DNA from: Segatella copri
Lineage (GTDB): Bacteria; Bacteroidota; Bacteroidia; Bacteroidales; Bacteroidaceae
DNA length: 64,000 nt
Direction: 5' to 3'
Assembly (NCBI RefSeq): GCF_019127135.1
Contig: NZ_JAHOEA010000002.1
Span: forward strand, 62,001-126,000
Each line of letters begins with the position of its first letter. Positions within the stretch are counted from its first letter, which is position 1. Of the stretch, positions 60,741 to 64,000 are shown piece by piece. Both the position numbers and the translations under genes were made by a program. The notes under the pieces are model-generated. The model was not told where the DNA came from. It searched no databases and saw only the letters and a list, made by a program, of their open reading frames with translations.

Positions 60741-61484
60741 ATGAGTGATAGCATAGTAATCATTCCTACATATAATGAGAAGGAAAACATCGAGAAAATC
60801 ATCCGTGCTGTCTTCGGTCTCGAAAAGCAGTTTGATATCCTCGTTATCGATGACGGAAGTCCTGACGGTACTGCTGCCATCGTCAAGGGCTTGATGGCTA
60901 AAGAGTTTGCCGGTCGTCTGCATATTCTGGAGCGTTCTGGTAAGCTCGGTTTGGGTACTGCCTATATCATGGGCTTCAAATGGTCATTGAAGCAGGGCTA
61001 TGACTTCATCTTTGAGATGGATGCCGATTTCAGCCATGATCCTAATGATTTGCCACGTCTCTATGCGGCAACTCACGATGAGGGCTATGATGTAGCTGTA
61101 GGTTCAAGATATATTTCGGGTGTGAATGTGGTCAACTGGCCTATCGGACGTGTATTGATGAGCTATTTCGCTTCTAAATACGTGCGTATCGTAACCGGTT
61201 TCAAGGTGCATGATACTACAGCCGGATTCGTCTGCTATCGCCGTAAGGTATTGGAAACCATTGATTTGGATGCAATCCGCTTTAAGGGCTATGCTTTCCA
61301 GATAGAGATGAAGTACACCGCTCATCGCATTGGTTTCAAAATCAAGGAGGTGCCTGTCATCTTTGTCAACCGTCGTGAGGGTGTGAGCAAGATGAATGGT
61401 GGCATCTTCGGTGAGGCTTTCTTTGGCGTGATGCGACTGCGCCTGGATGGCTGGTTCAAGAAATATCCGAAGAAAGATTTATAA
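60741..61484 (+). CDS. Polyprenol phosphate mannosyltransferase-like GT2
   Basis: 247 residues, family GT2. IIPTYNEKENIEKII (about 6-20), VIDDGSPDGT (about 38-47), EMDADFSHDPNDLP (about 91-104) and the late VNRREGVSKMN are the DPM1 type motifs. It has no membrane segment, like soluble DPM1 enzymes. Moves a mannose or other sugar from a nucleotide to polyprenol phosphate, probably for surface glycosylation; the sugar is inferred. Confidence 0.92.
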   Translation: MSDSIVIIPTYNEKENIEKIIRAVFGLEKQFDILVIDDGSPDGTAAIVKGLMAKEFAGRLHILERSGKLGLGTAYIMGFKWSLKQGYDFIFEMDADFSHDPNDLPRLYAATHDEGYDVAVGSRYISGVNVVNWPIGRVLMSYFASKYVRIVTGFKVHDTTAGFVCYRRKVLETIDLDAIRFKGYAFQIEMKYTAHRIGFKIKEVPVIFVNRREGVSKMNGGIFGEAFFGVMRLRLDGWFKKYPKKDL

Positions 61485-61503
61485 TCAGTAATCACTAATC
61501 AGT
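61483..61503 (+). repeat. AATCAGT heptamer spacer before mfd
   Basis: Three 7-bp units AATCAGT, AATCACT, AATCAGT begin in the stop codon of the glycosyltransferase and end 6 bp before the mfd ATG. Confidence 0.7.
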
Positions 61504-61509
61504 ACTTGG

Positions 61510-64000
61510 ATGGAAATCCAAAAGATAGAAAAAACATACGGGCGTTCGCCACAGGCGGATGCCCTCTTTGATTTGATGGGGAAGAAGTCGGTTCATTCCA
61601 TTTTTCTCCAGGGCTTGCTGTGCTCTTCGGCTCCGATGTTCTTTGCTTCTCTGCAGGGAAAGATGAGACGTTCGGTGCTCTTCGTACTGGATGATGCCGA
61701 TGAAGCAGGCTATTTTTATCACGATCTCACTCAGATGATTGGGCAGGAGAAGGTCTTCTTCTTCCCTTCCAGTTATCGGCGTGCCGTGAAATACGGGCAG
61801 CGTGATGCTGCAAATGAAATCCTGCGTACCGAGGTGCTGGCGCGCCTCTCTTCGGGAGGGCATTTCTTGATTGTCACTTATCCCGATGCACTGGCTGAAC
61901 TCGTCGTGGCTAAGCAGAATCTGGATGAACGGATTCTAAAACTGGCTGTAGGTCAGCAGATTGCCCAAACCGATGTGGTTCATACCCTGCGCGATTTCGA
62001 ACTCAAAGAAACCGATTATGTCTATGAACCGGGTCAGTTTGCCGTGCGTGGAAGCATCCTCGATGTCTATTCCTACAGCTGCGAATATCCGTTCCGTATC
62101 GACTTCTTCGGCGATGAGATTGATACCATCCGTACCTTTGATGTAGAGACCCAGCTCTCGCAGGTGAAGCGCACAGAGATAGAAATCGTGCCTGAACTCG
62201 CCCATATCGAGAGCAACAAACAGTGTTTCCTCAATTTTCTCTCCGAAAGTACGCCAGTTGTAGCGAAAGACCTCTCTTTCGTTTGCGACCGCATCGGTCA
62301 GATTTATACCGAAGGCTTCTCATCGCAGAGCCTTACCGAGCAGCTGGAGGGAGCCACTGAGGTGGAGGCAGAGCGCATCAGACATGAGATGAAGACCGAG
62401 CTTAATCTCGTTTCTCAGCTCGATTTCAAGAAGGCTGTAGCGGCTCATCTCCGCATCGAGTTCGGTAAGGTTGCTCCGTCAGAGAGTTCGGCAGTGATAC
62501 CTTTCAATATTACTCCACAGCCTCTTTTCCATAAGAATTTCGATTTGCTTTGCCAGACTTTGGAGGATTTCCAGCTTCAGGGTTACACCTTATATATATT
62601 GGCAGATAGCCAGAAGCAGCAACAGCGCCTGAAGGATATCTTTGAAAGCGAAGAACTGAAGCGTTACGCCATCCGTTTTACACCGGTAGACAAGACGCTT
62701 CATGAAGGCTTTACTGATCACGACAAGAAGTGCTGTTTCTTTACCGATCATCAGATTTTCGACCGTTTCCACAAGTATAACCTGCGCTCAGATAAGGCGA
62801 GAACCGGCAAGATGGCACTCACCATGAAGGAACTGCAGGAGATGGAAGTGGGCGATTTTATCGTGCATGTAGACTTCGGTATCGGTAAATTTGGCGGTCT
62901 GGTAAGGGTTCCTGCGGGCAACAGCTATCAGGAAATGATCCGCATCGTCTATACGAACAATGACAAGGTGGATGTTTCTATCCACTCGCTTTATAAAATC
63001 AGCAAATACCGCCGCAGCGATACCGGTACTCCGCCTCGCCTGTCTACACTGGGCACAGGAGCCTGGGATAAGCTTAAGGACAAGGCTAAGAAGCGAATCA
63101 AAGACATTGCGCGCGATCTCATCAAACTCTATGCCCAGCGCCGACGCGAGAAGGGATTCGCCTTCAGTGCCGACAATTATCTGCAGCATACGCTGGAGGC
63201 TTCCTTCCTCTATGAAGATACGCCAGACCAGAATAAGGCTACCCAGGAGGTAAAGAAGGATATGGAGAGCGGCAGACCGATGGACCGTCTGGTTTGTGGC
63301 GATGTGGGCTTCGGTAAGACTGAAGTTGCCATCCGTGCAGCCTTCAAGGCGGCATGTGACAGCAAGCAGGTTGCGGTGCTGGTGCCAACTACCGTTCTGG
63401 CTTTCCAGCACTATCAGACCTTCAAGAAACGTCTGGAAGGCATGCCTGTAAGGGTTGACTATCTCAGTAGAGCCCGTACAACGAAGGAAACCAGAGAGGT
63501 GCTTGACGACCTGAAAGAGGGTAAGATAGACATCCTGATAGGTACACATAAGCTGATATCCAAGACCGTGAAATGGCATGACCTGGGACTGCTCATCATC
63601 GATGAAGAGCAGAAGTTCGGCGTGTCTACCAAAGAAAAACTCCGTCAGCTCAAGGTGAATGTCGATACACTTACGATGAGTGCCACTCCGATTCCGCGTA
63701 CCCTCCAGTTCTCTCTGATGGGCGCCCGGGATATGAGCATCATGCGCACTCCGCCACCTAACCGATATCCGATTCATACCGAACTGGTAACGTTTAGTAG
63801 TGAAGTCATCTGCGATGCCATCAACTTCGAGATGAGCCGAAACGGACAGGTTTATTTCGTATGTGACAGAATATCCAAGCTTCCGGAGCTCAAGATGCTC
63901 ATAGAGAAGCATATTCCAGACTGTAGGGTAGCAATCGGTCACGGACAGATGAAGCCTGAGGATCTGGAGAAAATCATCATGGGCTTTATCAATTATGATT
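61510..64000 (+). CDS. mfd: Transcription-repair coupling factor, 3' end beyond the window
   Basis: The first 830 codons are present; full Mfd has about 1,120-1,150 residues, so roughly 300 are missing. UvrB-homology region about 20-400, the RNA polymerase interaction domain beginning near 440 (EMEVGDFIVHVDFGIGKFGG), then the RecG-like motor with Walker A GDVGFGKTE (about 596) and Walker B DEEQKFGV (about 698). It dislodges stalled RNA polymerase and brings in UvrA. Located 25 bp after the glycosyltransferase, so likely co-transcribed. No disruption seen in the visible part. Confidence 0.95.
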   Translation, partial: MEIQKIEKTYGRSPQADALFDLMGKKSVHSIFLQGLLCSSAPMFFASLQGKMRRSVLFVLDDADEAGYFYHDLTQMIGQEKVFFFPSSYRRAVKYGQRDAANEILRTEVLARLSSGGHFLIVTYPDALAELVVAKQNLDERILKLAVGQQIAQTDVVHTLRDFELKETDYVYEPGQFAVRGSILDVYSYSCEYPFRIDFFGDEIDTIRTFDVETQLSQVKRTEIEIVPELAHIESNKQCFLNFLSESTPVVAKDLSFVCDRIGQIYTEGFSSQSLTEQLEGATEVEAERIRHEMKTELNLVSQLDFKKAVAAHLRIEFGKVAPSESSAVIPFNITPQPLFHKNFDLLCQTLEDFQLQGYTLYILADSQKQQQRLKDIFESEELKRYAIRFTPVDKTLHEGFTDHDKKCCFFTDHQIFDRFHKYNLRSDKARTGKMALTMKELQEMEVGDFIVHVDFGIGKFGGLVRVPAGNSYQEMIRIVYTNNDKVDVSIHSLYKISKYRRSDTGTPPRLSTLGTGAWDKLKDKAKKRIKDIARDLIKLYAQRRREKGFAFSADNYLQHTLEASFLYEDTPDQNKATQEVKKDMESGRPMDRLVCGDVGFGKTEVAIRAAFKAACDSKQVAVLVPTTVLAFQHYQTFKKRLEGMPVRVDYLSRARTTKETREVLDDLKEGKIDILIGTHKLISKTVKWHDLGLLIIDEEQKFGVSTKEKLRQLKVNVDTLTMSATPIPRTLQFSLMGARDMSIMRTPPPNRYPIHTELVTFSSEVICDAINFEMSRNGQVYFVCDRISKLPELKMLIEKHIPDCRVAIGHGQMKPEDLEKIIMGFINYD

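Noticed and set aside
1-64000. Insertion sequences, integrases, phage genes
   Set aside because: No transposase, integrase or phage structural motif was seen in any frame; repeats are all non-coding.

Overview
The window looks like a chromosomal segment from a Bacteroidota bacterium of the Prevotellaceae, most like the Prevotella/Segatella copri group (inference from gene content and signals; no search was run). Supporting signs are promoters of the Bacteroidetes type (TTTG, about 20 bp, TAnnTTTG) at many genes, few Shine-Dalgarno sequences, an lpxC-fabZ fusion, a TonB receptor with a carboxypeptidase-regulatory-like N-terminus, surface-type lipoproteins, DUF4369 and DUF5715 proteins, and a menaquinone pathway.

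Layout. 0-3 kb: divergent hxlR regulator and partial partner gene, then a second-type dxs-like gene. 3-9.3 kb: a secreted His/Lys/Asp-rich protein, then a phosphatase, TonB receptor and beta-helix lipoprotein row that looks like one uptake locus. 9.7-18.5 kb (minus strand): lysS, gpsA, pgi, HAD phosphatase, gmd, fcl, uraA, covering sugar phosphate and GDP-fucose metabolism. 18.8-23.3 kb (plus): menI-like thioesterase, menF, menD, menB. 23.3-27.1 kb (minus): queF and a queuosine-precursor transporter, then a PiT phosphate transporter. 27.3-32.3 kb: a candidate structured RNA followed by an A+T-rich accessory cluster of mostly unrecognised genes (a multi-pass membrane protein with a J-like domain, a membrane protein, a DUF805 protein, a truncated FtsZ-like protein, a lipoprotein and a 49-residue ORF). 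32.6-34.3 kb: HAD hydrolase and a repeat-rich 1-kb gap. 34.3-45.5 kb (minus): miaA, lpxA, lpxC-fabZ, lpxD, pyrF, prfA, purM, aroE, ubiE/menG, purC, phoH. 45.7-54.5 kb: a DUF5715 protein, Kef-type antiporter, pepT, tRNA-Arg(CCG), asnA and dnaX, with large inverted repeats in the gaps. 54.6-64 kb (plus): divIC-like and membrane protein pair, DUF4369 lipoprotein, dihydroorotase, a stand-alone MetH activation domain, a phosphoesterase, plsC, a DPM1-like glycosyltransferase and mfd cut by the window end.

The most unusual content is not in the housekeeping genes. (1) The gaps carry many repeat arrays of unrelated sequence but similar build: palindromic units on a 21-23 bp period (9.5, 33.7 and 34.0 kb), a 22-bp and a 27-bp array inside the menF coding region, and heptamer-period spacers just before start codons. 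(2) The convergent asnA/dnaX gap holds three perfect hairpins served by an orphan consensus promoter, and a 44-bp inverted repeat made of 9-bp iterons around an A+T palindrome. (3) The 27.3-32.3 kb cluster with a half-length FtsZ-like protein is the best candidate for an undescribed system.
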